NCBI GenBank assembly: GCA_030248215.1
Contig: JASANG010000169.1
Coordinates: 1 to 64,000 of the forward strand
Direction: 5' to 3'
Length of the DNA stretch: 64,000 nt
Source: Enoplolaimus lenunculus
Lineage: Eukaryota > Nematoda > Enoplea > Enoplida > Thoracostomopsidae
The notes below the pieces were generated by a model that made no database searches, was not told where the DNA came from, and saw nothing but the letters and a program-made list of their open reading frames with translations. Shown one piece after another: positions 35,263 through 48,536 of the stretch (positions are counted from its first letter, which is position 1; every line of letters starts with the position of its first letter). The position numbers and the translations under genes are program-made.

Positions 35263-35663
35263 AGTTTTTAACAGCTGGAGAACTGGGATTCACAATAATG
35301 CAGCCAAAGCTTTTGGTTTTTAGGTTGTTTTTTAAGAAATCCCGACAATTATTATCTGAAAACATGCTAATGTTAAAACCGAACTGTCGGCAAGGTATAA
35401 AACGGATAGTAAATATAATGGAAACGGATAGTGATCCCAATAACGGAAACAAAAAAACGGATACTGTAGTGCCCGAATAAGAGGGGATAATATGACGGGG
35501 GTGCCCATTTTGAGTCCCAATCAATACGAGTCCGTAAACAGGGGGAACCCTCTAGAGAGGCCAAATAAAGATCAGTCTCCCACTCTTATCCGGGTCCTTA
35601 CAGTATGGAAGTATGTTTAAAAAACGTTTTTTCTGCCAACAGAAATGAGGCATGGAAATAGTG

Positions 35664-36280
35664 AGAAATACCGGAGCCGAGATTAGCAAAACTTGCCGGA
35701 GCCAGCGGTGATAAGAAATTAGGTTAATATGTTGTTTGATTTTACGCTAATTTTCTGCAAAATTTCGGAAATCCTTCCCTGAAGATTGTGGCAACAGTAA
35801 AACGAAACGATCTAAACATATATTTAACCACCAAAACTGCCGGAGCTTCCGGCAAAAATTCTACTGGAGCCGGAGACCGAATTTCTGCCGGAGCCGGAGG
35901 CAGACCTCCGGTTGAAACGGAACAGGAAAATGAAAAATATATGCATTACACCGAAACATTCATTTTAATGTTCTTTTTTGCAATATATATATTATTGGTG
36001 AAATAATCCTAGTTGGAGATAGGCATATATTCATTTTTTCTGTTGTATTTTAGATTTTCATATTAATGGGCCAAAGCGAAATCTATCTTCGACGGTTTAT
36101 TTTCGGCGATTGTCAACGTTAAAGAAGTATATACAAATGAAATTTATATAATTTTTATTGTCATTTTTTAGTACAATATCTTAATTTCCCCCTACCAATT
36201 TTTAACCGGAATTTTGAATTATGGTGCAAATTTACCGGAACCGAAAGGTGAAAAAATGCCGGAACCGGAATCCCGCTATT
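35664..36280. mobile_element. Family M element joined to a family A end
   Basis: CCGGAGCCGAGATTAGC at 35664 and GCCGGAGCCGGAGGCAGACC at about 35893 bound a family M element of about 250 bp. Family A-type sequence follows, ending GGTGAAAAAATGCCGGAACC near 36265. Confidence 0.5.
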
Positions 36281-38335
36281 TAAATGTAAATTGTAAAAAA
36301 TTGGGAGTCAAATTGACTCTTTCGGAAATAGGCTTTTCCTGAGTACACAAAGTGCGAGTCAACTTTGACTCCGCCAGATTCAAATTCGACTCACTGTAAG
36401 TTTCTTACCAATGTGGGCATCTTGCGATTTTTAACAATTATATATTAGCTAGCGTGAGTTAATATTTGAAAACTATATTGTAAAAAGAAATAAACAAACT
36501 TGAAAAATAGAATTCACTGTACTAAGTCAGTTGAAAACGCAAGCTTTACGGTTCATTATTTCCGCATCTATTATATAAGCTACAAGCTGACACTGACTCT
36601 ATCCATATGGGAAGGTCAATGTTTAGAAAACCTACCTATGCAACATTTGTGTCGCTATCCGTAATGGTAGCAAGTTAGCGTGTACCGCTATGGGCAGTGT
36701 GACATAACAGGTGTGAAACGCACAGCTGGTAACGTGAACCACAAAAGTCAAACGACTTTCCATTTGTATTTTGTTTCCCACCTTCAAATTTTGATTCGTA
36801 ACTAAATACACTTGACGCACAAACTACGACTATAGATAGGTACGTACAGAAATCTAGTTCGCTCTGATCTATGTTAATAAACAAATAAATTTATTACAGA
36901 TTTTACACACAAGTTGAATGAAATCAAACTAGGTGTATTTTCTGTTCAATAAAGTAAAAACAACTTGAAACTACTGTCACATCCGGGTTCGGTTATAGTA
37001 CTATATTAATTCAAAAATTCTGGGTCCGAGTTTGGGCTTTGCGAATTCCAGGTCTGGGTTTCACAACAAAGATTTTCGGGTTTGGATATTACTAAAAAAC
37101 CCGGACTAAAATGATATATTACAAATATTTTTACAAGATTTTGTTCCAGCTAGTGCTTACGTGGAGAACGGTTCGAAAAGGCCTACATCACTTACACGTG
37201 CGTATCAGGGTACAAGCGGAGGTCTGCCTCCGGCTTCGGCACACAAGCGACCACCGGCTGCGGTAGAATTTCTGCAGGTTGCGGTAATTTCGATACTGAA
37301 ATTTTGCAGTTTTTACATAGTTTATTTGCTTGACGCGTTTCGTTTTAGCTTTTGGCACAATTTTGAGGAATACTTGCCGATATATTGTAAAAAAGCGTAA
37401 AATCAAATCATTTAAGAATACCTTACATATAATTGCTAAAATTAGCATATTAAGCATCATTTCACTACATAATTTTGAAAACTTGCATCGTAAGCGCTGC
37501 CGAGTTCTCCTTCCTTCGATATTTCATTAAAAGACGCGTAAAAGCATTTGTATAACTAGGCGGTACAAACATCGCTCGCTACGCTCACTTCCCTCGCAAG
37601 AATGGTGTCAAAGGAGGATCGGCCAACCTCGGATCCTCATCGAGAAATTTTGGATTCGCTACTGGGCCCCACATGATAGCTGCACACACTAGGAGGAAGG
37701 TCTGGTGTGCCTGACCCCATCTATGATATGGAGGCTCCTACAACTAAATTGACCCCACTTTTTGGGTTTATGCATTTCTGTTACAGTTTATTGTTGATAC
37801 GGTCAGCCAAAACTCAACAGACTAACCGCAAAAAACTCGGAATGGCTTGGAACCTAACTCGAAGGACGCGGAAGCACTTTCCGTTCCGCATTTAAATGCG
37901 TATAGAAATTCCGGCGCCAAGTTCAGGTTTTAGCTTTATCAAATTTTTGGTATGTATTTTCAAAACTAGGCAACATCAAAAGCAGAACATTTTTTTGTGA
38001 AACTAAATTATGGAGCAACTTTTAGTTTAGACTAATTAATTTTGCTTAGGTTTAGGTATAGGGTTAGCGTTACGGTTTAGACTAGGCAGTATGATTCTGC
38101 GACGTACTGTAATTTACACCCTTGGTCTGTGTATGTTAAATTTCTTGCCATTAGTTTTCTAATAATGCTAGAAGCAGACTGTTTCTGCAATAAACTGCAT
38201 TTCTGCAAAGACCCACAACTTATTATTTTGGTATATACATTTCATCATTATACTAACAAAATAATAACTAATATGTGTACGTAACACAATAGCAATCAGT
38301 TAAAATTTTCACTAAAATAAATTAATTTTAATAAA
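36281..38335. other. Intergenic with an inverted family M end
   Basis: A GGAGGTCTGCCTCCGGC end lies at 37215-37290. GGGTCCGAG/GGGTCTGGG-type words recur at 37020-37090, and a CTTAGGTTTAGG tract lies at 38040-38095. I see no gene before PEX19. Confidence 0.4.
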
Positions 38336-39694
38336 CTACATTACTGTACAGGAATCAGCAGCGGCTTGTTGATCCACAATAGTAGGCATTCCGGTCATTT
38401 GATCAAAGCTCCAACCTCCAGGTAACTCGCCAACCAATTCAGTAGGCGGGTGCCCCAGTGCCTGCATCTAAAATGGCATATATATATATCTGTATTAGAT
38501 AAGTCCTTCAGAAGCTTTACTGTACAGGACACAATAATACATTATTACAGTATTTTACAGAATCGGTTCAACATTAAAACCACACTCATTTGATTACCTA
38601 ATTTTTGCGCGATAATCTGTTTGATGATATTGGACAGAGCAGTTTGCAACGACTTCAACCTTATTTGTAAATTTTAAGTGACATCGAAAAAAATGGTGAC
38701 ACAAAGCTGGTGACAATAAGGTGAGGTGTTAAATATTAAATATAATTATAAACATGGAACACACCTGCTGAAGCAATACGACAATCTTTTGAAACCTCGC
38801 AGTACGAACGTCCTCGGAGTCATCCTCCGATTCTTGCTCGTATTCGGTGCAAACTTCCCGCATAATTTCAAGCTGTGACTGATAGCGTTCGATGTCTTCT
38901 TTTGATGTAGTGTCTTTATGTGCCTCCATCCAAGCTGGATACTTTTCCACTATTTCGATCATCGAAGGATACAACATCTCTTTCGACAGTAATGTTCCCA
39001 TCAATCCACCCATGAACGGCAAAAATTCGTTTTCGAAGGTTTCATCGTTGTGAAGCTCGTCCAAGGCAGCGCGGAATTCCGCTTCCGATCCAGCTGTACC
39101 AACTTTTTGAGCTTTAGATGCTAGTGAGTTTAAATTTTCCATCATTGCCGCGGCAAAAGCTTGTTCTTCGGCCGACGCTATTCCACTAGCACCGGAACCA
39201 TCAGTGGTTGCACCTCCAATAGCGCTTGCAATATCGATAGATGGATCGTCGCCACTAGAATCTTCACTGACAATGGCGGTTTTATTCGCGGTTTCTACAG
39301 ACGCAGCACTGGCACTATCACCAGCGGGCGGTTTGAAAGATTGCTCGATGGCGTGTTTTTGCAGTTCTGCTAATTGCTGAATCATTTTGTGAAAGTCGGC
39401 TGCTGCCTTCTGCGCAGTCGCTGGATCTAGAAATATTGGCGGTATATCAGGTGGCAAATCGGCATCAGCAGGATGATCAGCAGAATGTGAGACACCTGGT
39501 AATGTATTCGATTCACCAGGCAACGTTGAAGATGTACAATCAGAAGGCACTGCTGATCTTTCTACACCATGCTCGTCTGTGTCAGAACCAGGGCCGAAGT
39601 CTTGCAACGCAGTATGAAGTAAATCTAACAACTCTTCTTCATCTTTAGCTCCGCTAGCTGAATCTTCAGCAATCTTATCGTCAACGCTTGACAT
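38336..39694 (-). CDS. PEX19: Peroxin-19 (PEX19), two exons, farnesylated C-terminus
   Basis: Cytosolic chaperone and import receptor for peroxisomal membrane proteins; it docks on PEX3. Exon 1 is 39694-38765 (310 residues) and exon 2 is 38467-38336 (43 residues plus TAG); the 297-bp intron has a CAG/GTGTGT donor and a TTTTAG acceptor, phase 0. Total 353 residues, slightly longer than the human protein (299). The N-terminus has the acidic DEEELLDLLHTALQDFG (18-34), the PEX3-binding type of helix. The middle is low-complexity and Ser/Ala-rich. The cargo-binding half has FLPFMGGLMGTLLSKEMLYP (224-243) and EKYPAWMEAHK (250-260). Exon 2 encodes MQALGHPPTELVGELP, the family's C-terminal signature, and ends CTVM. 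Cys350 should be the farnesylated residue, and a final Met suits farnesyltransferase. The ATG is the first in frame and begins the conserved N-terminus. Confidence 0.96.
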
Positions 39695-39718
39695 AGAAGC
39701 GTTTTATGTTTTAGTTCG

Positions 39719-39735
39719 CTGCAAATTAAACTATT
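39719..39735 (-). promoter_or_regulatory. Splice-acceptor-like site just upstream of the PEX19 ATG
   Basis: On the minus strand, AGTTTAATTTGCAG lies 24 bases before the start codon. It could end a 5' UTR intron or, if this lineage uses spliced leaders, be a trans-splice acceptor. Sequence alone cannot choose. Confidence 0.35.
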
Positions 39736-41094
39736 TTTATTTTAATTAAATGCTGTTATACATATTGAATGTCGTAATACCGCAAGAACGCGAATGTTGG
39801 TTGACAGAATAAAATTTCGAAACAATGCTCTTATGTAGTGGTAGGCGACAGGCCCGGTAATTGAGATTGAGATGGCATGTATGTGTGGCTTTTGGCTTGG
39901 CGCGCTGTGATTTAATGTGTTAATTCGAACAACCCAGTTTCAACTCAAAATCACCCTTTTTGTTCCATATCATTACCATATCTTCAAATTTTATGTTATA
40001 CTGTACGCAACAAATATCCGCGAATGTCGAAGAGTGAACCCGGATACATATACATATGTTCATTAATATTTGTGGACCCATGGTTATCATTGCATGCCCC
40101 TCATAAACCATGTGGTTTCTTTGCAGCCACAGATCCCCCGCCCTGGATTAGAGCGGGTACTGTTTATGTGTCCCCTTCTGGTCTCTAACCTTTGCAAGCA
40201 GGGGTGGGCGGTCTCGGATTTGGTTTTTTCAGTCTCGGTGGTTTGTAAATCGAGACCAAAGAGGTGAAAAAGCGATAAGCAAACACAAAAATTTTCCTTA
40301 GATCGCATCTTTGGCCGGAAGTACTAGCGCATTTTACCTACCAACATAGTTAGCCAACGATTGTGGAGCACCGCTACCTGGCTAATTGTGACCAAGCACA
40401 AATAGTTGCAATTTCTCGTTTAAAACGTTTAAGGCATCGTGTAAAAAATTATGGATCATCATGCATCGCATCTACAACGTCTACGCTATGTTAAAAAGTT
40501 CGCCAGTCTATTGGCTTTGCCCGGGATCAAAAACAACACTGTAGCTTTGAATTGGAATTGTGTACAATTGGCGGTTACGTGGTAATTGTGTGCCGTGCGT
40601 CGCGCATTTCGTTGTTAGGACGAAGATTGCCATAAATTTACCGGATATAGACAGATTAAACACCCCGATTTTGATATAATTCAGAGTTGTCCCGGAATTT
40701 CGTAAAAATACGTAATTTATGAGTCAAGTTAGCGTTAATTTTGCTTGTCATACGTCTGTCAGCATCTTATTTGTTCATATTGTTTGAACTAAAACTGTAA
40801 AATCCTGTGTTAACACTCCAGAGCGTACGTACTGCCCTAAAAATCGAATCATTTAGAATAGCACATGCCAAGAACTCATATTTTCAAATATTTTAGCTTC
40901 AAAACTGGGCCAAATTGCGAAGTTCAAGCCCGATACAAGATGTTGCGACACTTTTATGGGCTTTTCAGTCTAATTTACGCTTGCTTTTAGAACTTAGGCG
41001 TCTTATGTGTTTCTGTATTGATTTATACTTTGTTACTTGAATTGTATTCATTCAGTATTCGTTTCTTGCGTTCTGTAAACATGTGCAATATGCT
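39736..41094. other. Upstream of PEX19, mostly unassigned
   Basis: At 40196-40262 GCAGGGGTGGGCGGTCTCGG and TCTCGGTGGTTTG are a family C MITE end. The rest has no gene-like frame. PEX19's promoter should lie near 39740-39900, but I see no TATA box that stands out. Confidence 0.4.
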
Positions 41095-41600
41095 TATCCG
41101 CTATGTGCACATGCAATATAGTGCAGTGCACTGTATGTATGCTCGCTGGTAGCATACGATCGACACACATATATGTAGTCGACGAAAAATGCAGTTGCAG
41201 AGGCGGGCTACGTGGCGCAGTGGTAACAGCGTCTGCTTGACTAATGAAAAAGTTCTGAAGTTCCGGTTCCTACCTAGACTAACATAGGGCTACTCCGTGG
41301 ATGCAATAGTAAACTGCCGCGCTCGCTATGAACACGGTATCCAGTCGAAAATAAAATGGACGGTCAAGAGACGACCTTGTTGGAAATAAGGGCATGTAAG
41401 CATGCGAGACATGCTATTCCGCTATGTGCACATGCAATATAGTGCAGCGCACTGTATATATGCTAGTTGGCAGCATACGGTCAACACATATAGTCGTCGA
41501 AGTAATCCGCTTTCCACCTGCTTAATGAAAAACTTCTGAAATCCCTGTTCCTACCAAGACTGACACGTTCTAAGTTCTTAATAAAATTATTAACCTTTTT
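41095..41600 (+). mobile_element. Tandem tRNA-headed SINE sequence
   Basis: TATCCGCTATGTGCACATGC begins a leader that repeats from about 41418. The first unit has the A box TGGCGCAGTGGTA (about 41213-41225) followed by the SINE body with GACTAACATAGGGCTACTCC and AACTGCCGCGCTCGCTATGA, matching 21570-21985. The LTR element follows at 41718, apparently into or beside this SINE debris. Confidence 0.6.
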
Positions 41601-41717
41601 CGTTAATAAAAGCGAGTTCCACGGACTTAATAGTAATAAATCAGAGATCGAACCGACAGACTGAGACCAGAAAGGGATGAACTCGCTTGGTCCTCTAGTC
41701 CCTATAACCCTACCCCC

Positions 41718-42850
41718 TGTCGGGTGGGGCCCCAGTGTGCACTCTGTGCCACACTGGTGCTCACCCTCGGCACCCCTCGACCTCCTAGCTATGTAGTTTC
41801 CTTGGCATGTGAACTCAGCCGTCTCGGTCTCGTTCCTAGTATCGTGATTTATGCATAACCGGCATCTTTTTAGCCTTGCCATATTACTTGCTCATTTGTA
41901 AAACAATTGTTCTTTAGCTTTCCTGTCAAATTCTTATATAACTTATTCCTATTTCTGCCAATTTCACTTATGTCAGCTACGCGTCTGAGTTCAATGCGCT
42001 TCCCCATTTCTGCAAATTCTTCCCCGGTTGACCCTTTTGTGCCAGTTCCTACATGTATATTTCTTGTGATCTTATATACGCTTATTTTCATGTTTTCAGG
42101 CGTCCCCTCCCAGTTTCCTACTAATTTCAAGGTCTCATGCCATTTCGCACCTCTATTTCTGCCAATTCTGCCCCAATTGTGTCTTATTTGCCATATTCTG
42201 TTGTTTTCACGATTATCAATAATCTATCAGTTTGGGGAGTAATATAGTGATCGCGTAGCTAGTAAGTGTGCTTACATAAGTTCAGTTTTACATGTACAAC
42301 ATATTATTAATTTCGGATAGCGTAGAACACACATTCTTGCCTTGACGGAATAGTAAGAAGTATAAAATCAGAATCGGCATACTTTAATTGATCGGAATAA
42401 TAATTTTTTAGGCCTGGGAAACGGTTACTTACAATTGTCGTAATTTGTGTATTATTGTTATAATTGCGCCCGGACGTAATTTGGTTAGCGGTCCCGTAAG
42501 CTGTGTCTGACATATTCTGCTCATTTTTCACACAGACATTCCGTTTTCCCGATATTTATAACTAGTGTAAAGCTTTTCGGCCGTATGGCCCTCGTTCAAA
42601 AGCTATAACTACCAAAATTAGGGAAAATTGGCAATTCAGTGTATGCGGGATTAACGGGCTTGTGTTTCGTATTTTGTGTTAATTACTTGTTCACCGTTAG
42701 TAAAACGGATAACAACTGTCATTTAAACCCATACGAGCCGTAGGAATATCTAAACTTGTGTTAAAACTGTACCAGGATCGACCAGAGATTAGACCATACC
42801 CGCTTTCGGATCGGTCGAAAATTTCAGTTTTTGACCAGTCCAGACCTTAC
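41718..42850 (+). repeat. 5' LTR
   Basis: It starts TGTCGGGTGGGGCCC and ends CCAGACCTTAC. It is about 1.13 kb; the 3' copy is about 0.89 kb, so the two are unequal in length. A TGGTGACCACGACGG primer-binding-site-like word follows directly. Confidence 0.88.
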
Positions 42851-43006
42851 TTGGTGACCACGACGGTTGGTTTCTATGTTGATTTTGGACAGATTACACG
42901 GATCCCGAACGCACTTTGGTTCGTTTTGTTCCTATTGACACTACGACCACAAACTAAAGTCAACATCCGGTAAGTATCCGTGTTTGTTAATTAACCTCTC
43001 ACTATA

Positions 43007-44942
43007 ATGTTACACAGCCCGAAAAAGCGAAATACACGCAATTCTCTCTTAGGCCGTACAGCATCTGAATCTGAGGTTGATGAAATTACTGAGCATCAAC
43101 CAGTTCAGGATATTTTTGACGAGCCATACACGCAAAAATTTGACAATCCGGCTCTAAAATCATCAAGTACCACAATGAATGACACTACGTTAGTAGCATC
43201 GTTAGAAAACACTATAGACAAGCCTCAGGATGTAAATGCAGCATCTGCAGGTTCTGACACACCACGTTCAACATCTATGATATCGCTAGCACAAAATCCT
43301 GAGTCTGCTACTATTGCCAAACCCCTGACATAGAATTAAGTAAAAACACATCAGCGATGACAAACTCTGCTGATTCGGTACTAGAACAGTTACTGACATT
43401 TGCACAAAATAATAGCACACTGTTGCAAACAGTGCAACATAATGTTCAGACTGTTCAGGACAGTGTTTTGAAAGTCATTCAAACAGTGTAAAATATTGTT
43501 CAGGCTGTACAAGATCATGTTCAGACTGTTCAGGATAATGTTCAAGCTGTCAAACGTGACGTGCTACGCGATGTTCAAACAGTACAACACGAAGTTTTAA
43601 CAATTCGCGAGGACGTCCTATAAGACGTACAATCAGTTCGCCATGAAGTACAATCTGTCAAAATACAAGTCGAACAGGTTGAACACACATTCGCTGAACA
43701 ATTACAAACAGTCCAAAATGATCTACAAGGTACCTGTCGTAATATTGAAGACCGCCTTTACGGTGAAATTCAGGTAACTGACCAAAACTTGCAAAAATTA
43801 TCTATAGACTTAACGCAAGTTAAACAGCGCCTAGCATACTGCGAAAACGCACAGACGAACGTACAAACACCTATTCCAACTGATTTTATTATTCCAGTTA
43901 ACACAGGTGTTAAACACGTACTCACATCAACACCACGTTACAATGTTGCAAAAAACGCACGTTTCGAATGCGATGACGACAACGATTCGGAAATTGAAGA
44001 TACTAATCAGCCACAGCAGCGTGCAAACGTGGCAAATGTCAACACAAACGCAGCGGCGCATGTGCCAAATCAATATCCGACACCAATGCCACCGATTATC
44101 GTTCACGCTGTCACAAAAGAATCCCTGTCGATTAAACCGTACAATGGTTCAACAGATTTTGACAAATGGTTCAAAAAGTTCAATCGACAGCTTGATGAGC
44201 GCAATGTCAAAAACAATGACGAAAAATGGAAATGGTTCAAAAACAAAATCGAGGAAGATTCTCCAGCCGAGAACTATTGGCAATACATTGAGAATCCACA
44301 TCGTCACTTCACCGCACTCGATTATCATTCAGTGGTCAAATATTTCGAACAACGTTTCTCACATTCAGCATCGTTTCCAGAACATCTGGCGAAGCTTCAA
44401 AGCATCCGTCAAGCAAGTCTCGATATATCGAAAACAAGTGCCTCAACTACAAAGAAGCGCACGAATTATTGCGAACAACGTTTCTACGCAACGTAAAGGC
44501 ACAAATATTCCACAAATTGACTACTGGCATTGACGAATCGTTCCATGATTTGAAGATTCGTGCTACAAAAATCGAAAAAATGGTGAATCTGCGAAATGAG
44601 CAATGGTCGAAATTTGATAACAGACAGAACGATCAAAACTTGCAGCGTCGAAACAATCAACACAATGCCTACAATCAGAAACAGCAACAAAATTCGCCTC
44701 AACGCAGTCAGCAACAGAGCCAGCCAGCGAAACAATCGAATTTTCGCCAAAATTACAATGCGAAAACAACAAATGGAAATTCGTCGAGCACACAAAATCA
44801 GGCAAGGCAGGACCTGACCTGCAGAAACTGTGGCAAGCAGGGACATATGTCTTACAATTGCCGTAGCATTCAACAGTATGCACCGCCACAGAGCGACAAT
44901 CGTGTTCGACATAGGTCAGGCCCGCCGAGTGGCAAATTCTAG
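43007..44942 (+). pseudogene. gag-like region of the LTR element
   Basis: Shows a long helical stretch with VQTV/VQDNV-type repeats (about 43400-43740), a capsid-like part (about 44130-44440), then a Gln/Asn-rich segment and a CCHC zinc knuckle, CRNCGKQGHMSYNC, near 44818. Treated as a fossil part. Confidence 0.8.
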
Positions 44943-45392
44943 ATTCAAACTATGAGCCACGTCCACTTATACCGACATGCACGCATTGCAAGAAGCGTGG
45001 ACATACGGCTAGCGCCTGCTGGTTCCGCAATGATAATATTGCAAACCAGAATTTCAGTCACACAAACTATGGCGGCGCAGTTCAGGCTCAAAGTGCTCGT
45101 CCACCACCAACGGAGACACTTATCAAGCCTGTCGCAGTACCAACTATTGTCGTTGTTAGCCAACCACAGGCTCAACAACCATTATCAAATACGCCTTTAC
45201 GTAGTAATAACAATAATACAACAGCGCAAACTGAACCTGCGCAAGTCAACATACGTCAACAGCCAATTGCGACACAACAACCAATTGCTGCACCTCCAGT
45301 TATCTCAACTGCTTGGGGTGTGCGCAAAACCGGCCAACCGGCCTTGGCAGCCTTGACGCCAGCTGGTTTTAAACCACATACTAGTACATCTG

Positions 45393-45800
45393 TTGACGCA
45401 ATATGTCATTTTACTAGCAAAGCGTCAAGATTCTTTAGAGGCTGAGATCGATGACTACACAATTGTAGGTCTCGTTGACACAGCTGCTGAATTAACACTC
45501 ATGCGTGATGATGTGTTTGCACAGTGTTTCGCACATCATGAAATTGATACTAAGAACATCATCGATTGTTATGGTTTCGCTGACAATGGTTCTATACCAG
45601 CTTTAGGTTCAGTATCTCTCCATGTTAAGATTGGTCAGGTAATTGCACCAATTAAGATACATGTTGTTAAAGGTATTAATAATACTGTTGTGTTTGGAGA
45701 TGATGCTTTAAGTATTTTCAGGTTAACAATCGATTATTACAAAATGAACGTTCGCTATCGCAACGGTCATTCCATCTTCGGCTTGGTCATCTCCGCTTGA
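45393..45800 (+). pseudogene. Protease-like region of the LTR element
   Basis: GLVDTAAELTLMRDD (about 45463-45507) is the retropepsin active-site region with the DT(A/G)A form, followed by the hydrophobic strand segments expected for the fold. Fossil part. Confidence 0.75.
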
Positions 45801-46339
45801 TAATGAGGCGGAGATCGCAACCAAGTGGGCACAAGTTTGCGAAATGGTCCAACCGGTTCAAATACCTCCACGCACAACGCAATACGTTCGATTCAAAACT
45901 CCGCATGATGTACCCAACGGTACTGAGCTATTGTTTGAACCTGAACCAATGGGCAAACGAGAAGATCCATTCATTGCCCCAAGTGCAATGGTCAAGGTTA
46001 GCGATCAAAGTTTCTTTATACCAGTCACAAACGTCAGCGATAGTCCGTACCGCCTTCACAGCCTAATGCGCATGGGTAGAGTGTCAGAAAACGTTGACGC
46101 TAACGAAGTCATTCTCGATCGCGAAACAGCACTACAACATGTCGAATCGCTGTCGACCGTTGATCAAATCAATCAAAACAACAATAATCCGTCTGTCGAA
46201 ATCGCAAATGTCAATCGACATGACAAACGTCAACAACGTGTTGAGCAAGTCACTCGTTTTTGCCAATCATTGAAGCATAATCTGCAACAAACATCCAATG
46301 TCGACGTGCCTGAAAAACTTAACTTTGACGATACTGATC

Positions 46340-46717
46340 TCGACGAATATGAGAGACAGTTGCTAAAGCTCATGTTGCACGACGAAAAAAGATGGAACCG
46401 ATCGAGTCTGTATCGATTATCGACCACTCAACACTATCACAAAGAAAGATCGGTTTCCATTACCACGCATTGACAAAACTCTTGATGCGTTGAACGGCGC
46501 AAAATATTTCTCAACTATCGATCTGCGATCCGGCTATTGGCAAGTGCCAATGGATGAGGCAGACATCGAGAAGACAGCCTTCATCTGTCATGAAGGTCTG
46601 TTCGAATTCACGTCGATGCCGTTCGGACATTGCAACGCTTCGGCAACATGCCAACGCATGATGCAAATGACACTTTCAGATTTGCTTATGGAGTTCTGTT
46701 TGTGCTATCTTGATGAC
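46340..46717 (+). pseudogene. Reverse-transcriptase-like region of the LTR element
   Basis: STIDLRSGYWQVPM, TAFICHEGLFEF and MPFGHCNASATCQRMM are diagnostic of Ty3/Gypsy reverse transcriptase, and CYLDD is the catalytic box. A family A MITE lies directly after it. Fossil part. Confidence 0.88.
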
Positions 46718-47105
46718 CAGGGTGCAACCGGAATTCCGGTTCCGGTAAGGCATTTTTTCACCTTCCGGTTCCCGTTCCGGTAAATTTTTACCGGATTTAA
46801 AAATTCCGGTGTTATAATTTGGCCGTTTTCTTAACTTTGCTAATTTTTAAGAATCTTTTGAAAGCCACTTGTACTTCGAATATAAGCCATTGATGGTGGA
46901 TTTCACTTCTGTCGACGACGAAAATCTAAAATACAACAAATAAAATAAATACCTATGTTCGACTAAGGTTGTTTCACAAATAATAGAGCAAAAAATACGA
47001 TTAAAATGAAATTTTTGGTGAAATGCATTTTTCATTTTCCGGTTCCTGTTCCGGTAAAATTTTCACATTCCGGTTCCGGTAAATTGTAATTCCGGTTGCA
47101 CCCTA
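46718..47105 (+). mobile_element. hAT-like MITE family A inserted in the reverse transcriptase region
   Basis: CAGGGTGCAACCGGAATTCC at the left and TTCCGGTTGCACCCT at the right form its TIR; length 388 bp. TTGATGAC stands immediately on both sides (46710-46717 and 47106-47113), a perfect 8-bp target duplication, the hAT hallmark. CCGGTTCCGGTAAA words sit inside both ends. Confidence 0.92.
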
Positions 47106-47180
47106 TTGATGACGTAATCATATATTCGCCAACAATCTGGGATCACTGAAGGGTGAAGGCATCGATCGCATCAAAAGACG

Positions 47181-48300
47181 ATGGATCTTGGATCACGAAC
47201 CATAGTCTTGTTTCATATCGCAAGACCAACGCGCCCAGCAACAATCGACTTTGCCGAATTACAAGTCGTTGTTCCTGAAAACTTGCGCATACCGTTACTT
47301 GAACAATATCATAGTACCAAATACGATGGTCATGTGGGTGTAAAGGTATTTTGTAAAATAACGCGTAAGTTTTATTGGCCAAACTGTATGAAAGACATCT
47401 CAGATTTTATCGAAACATGTATACCGTGTTCTCGGTTTCGACAGGGTTCAAATAGCAAAGGACCATTGCAACCGATTCAGTCAATTTTTCCGTTTCATAT
47501 GATCGAAATCGATTTTGTAGGTCCTTTGGCTGAAACACCGTCTGGAAATAAACATATATTATGTGCGTTGATTATTTCAAAAAATGGGTAGAAGCGTATG
47601 CAACGCCAGATCAAACTGCCTTGAAGGTTATTAATATTATCATAAATGAGTGGATCCCAAGACGTGGCGTTCCACGCATTATATTGTCTGACCAGGGATC
47701 AGCGTTTATTTCAGACAAACATTAGTTTGTACTCTTCGTTCGCTGTCCGAACAGTACGGTTTAGCGTGGGATACATTCCTTAACGCTGCATTCTTTGCAT
47801 ATCGCAAAATTCCGCATGCAACAACTGGTCAAACACATTATTTTATGGTACACGGACGCGATCCCAATATTCCTGGTGAAAACCAAATATATCCGATAAA
47901 GACAAAAGTTGCACAGGACACATACGCTTCGCAATTATTTGAGGAACTAACTCGCGCATGGGCTGAGGCTGCTTATCGCATCGAACAAGCACAAATGAAT
48001 TATAAATATTATTTTGACAGGCGTGCTCGCACGCGTAACTTTCAGGTTTGCGATCTCGTGGTGATGAAGAAAATGGAACGACTCGATCCAAAGCGAATCA
48101 CCAACAAGTTTCATCCTGAGTTCGAACGATTGTACCGTGTTGTCGATGTCAAAGATACGAACATCAAGTTGATTCCTGTTGGTACACCTAGCAGACCTCC
48201 AAAGTGGTTTAACCATAAAAATTGTCAACGTATCAAAAATTGCTGGAGTGAGTTAGGTCCTCGTCCACACACACAGCTTGCGTTTATGTATGTAGTATAA
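47181..48300 (+). pseudogene. Integrase-like region of the LTR element
   Basis: The zinc-binding part has YHSTKYDGHVGVKV and CIPCSRFRQGS, and the catalytic core begins at MIEIDFVGPL. Further along lie HGRDPNIPGENQ and the C-terminal part with VCDLVVMKKMERLDPK. Fossil part. Confidence 0.85.
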
Positions 48301-48536
48301 TATATTTCACTGGCTTGCTAGCTTGTATCTATTTAGCAATAGTCATCACTACATGTGCACTTAGTTATTCACAGTTGCTAGCAATTAGCTTAGGTAAGCA
48401 ATTACCAACCCAGTATTGCTGCCCCACTAACTGTTGCTTTTGCTATTTGTTTCAGTGTTTTACTATTGTATCCTTTATAGCGCTAGTCAATACTAGTTAT
48501 TTTCGCTTGCTGTATCACACCGATTTAGTTTCTCAA

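Noticed and set aside
39161-39648. Plus-strand frames opposite PEX19
   Set aside because: They are shadows of the strongly coding PEX19 exon on the other strand.
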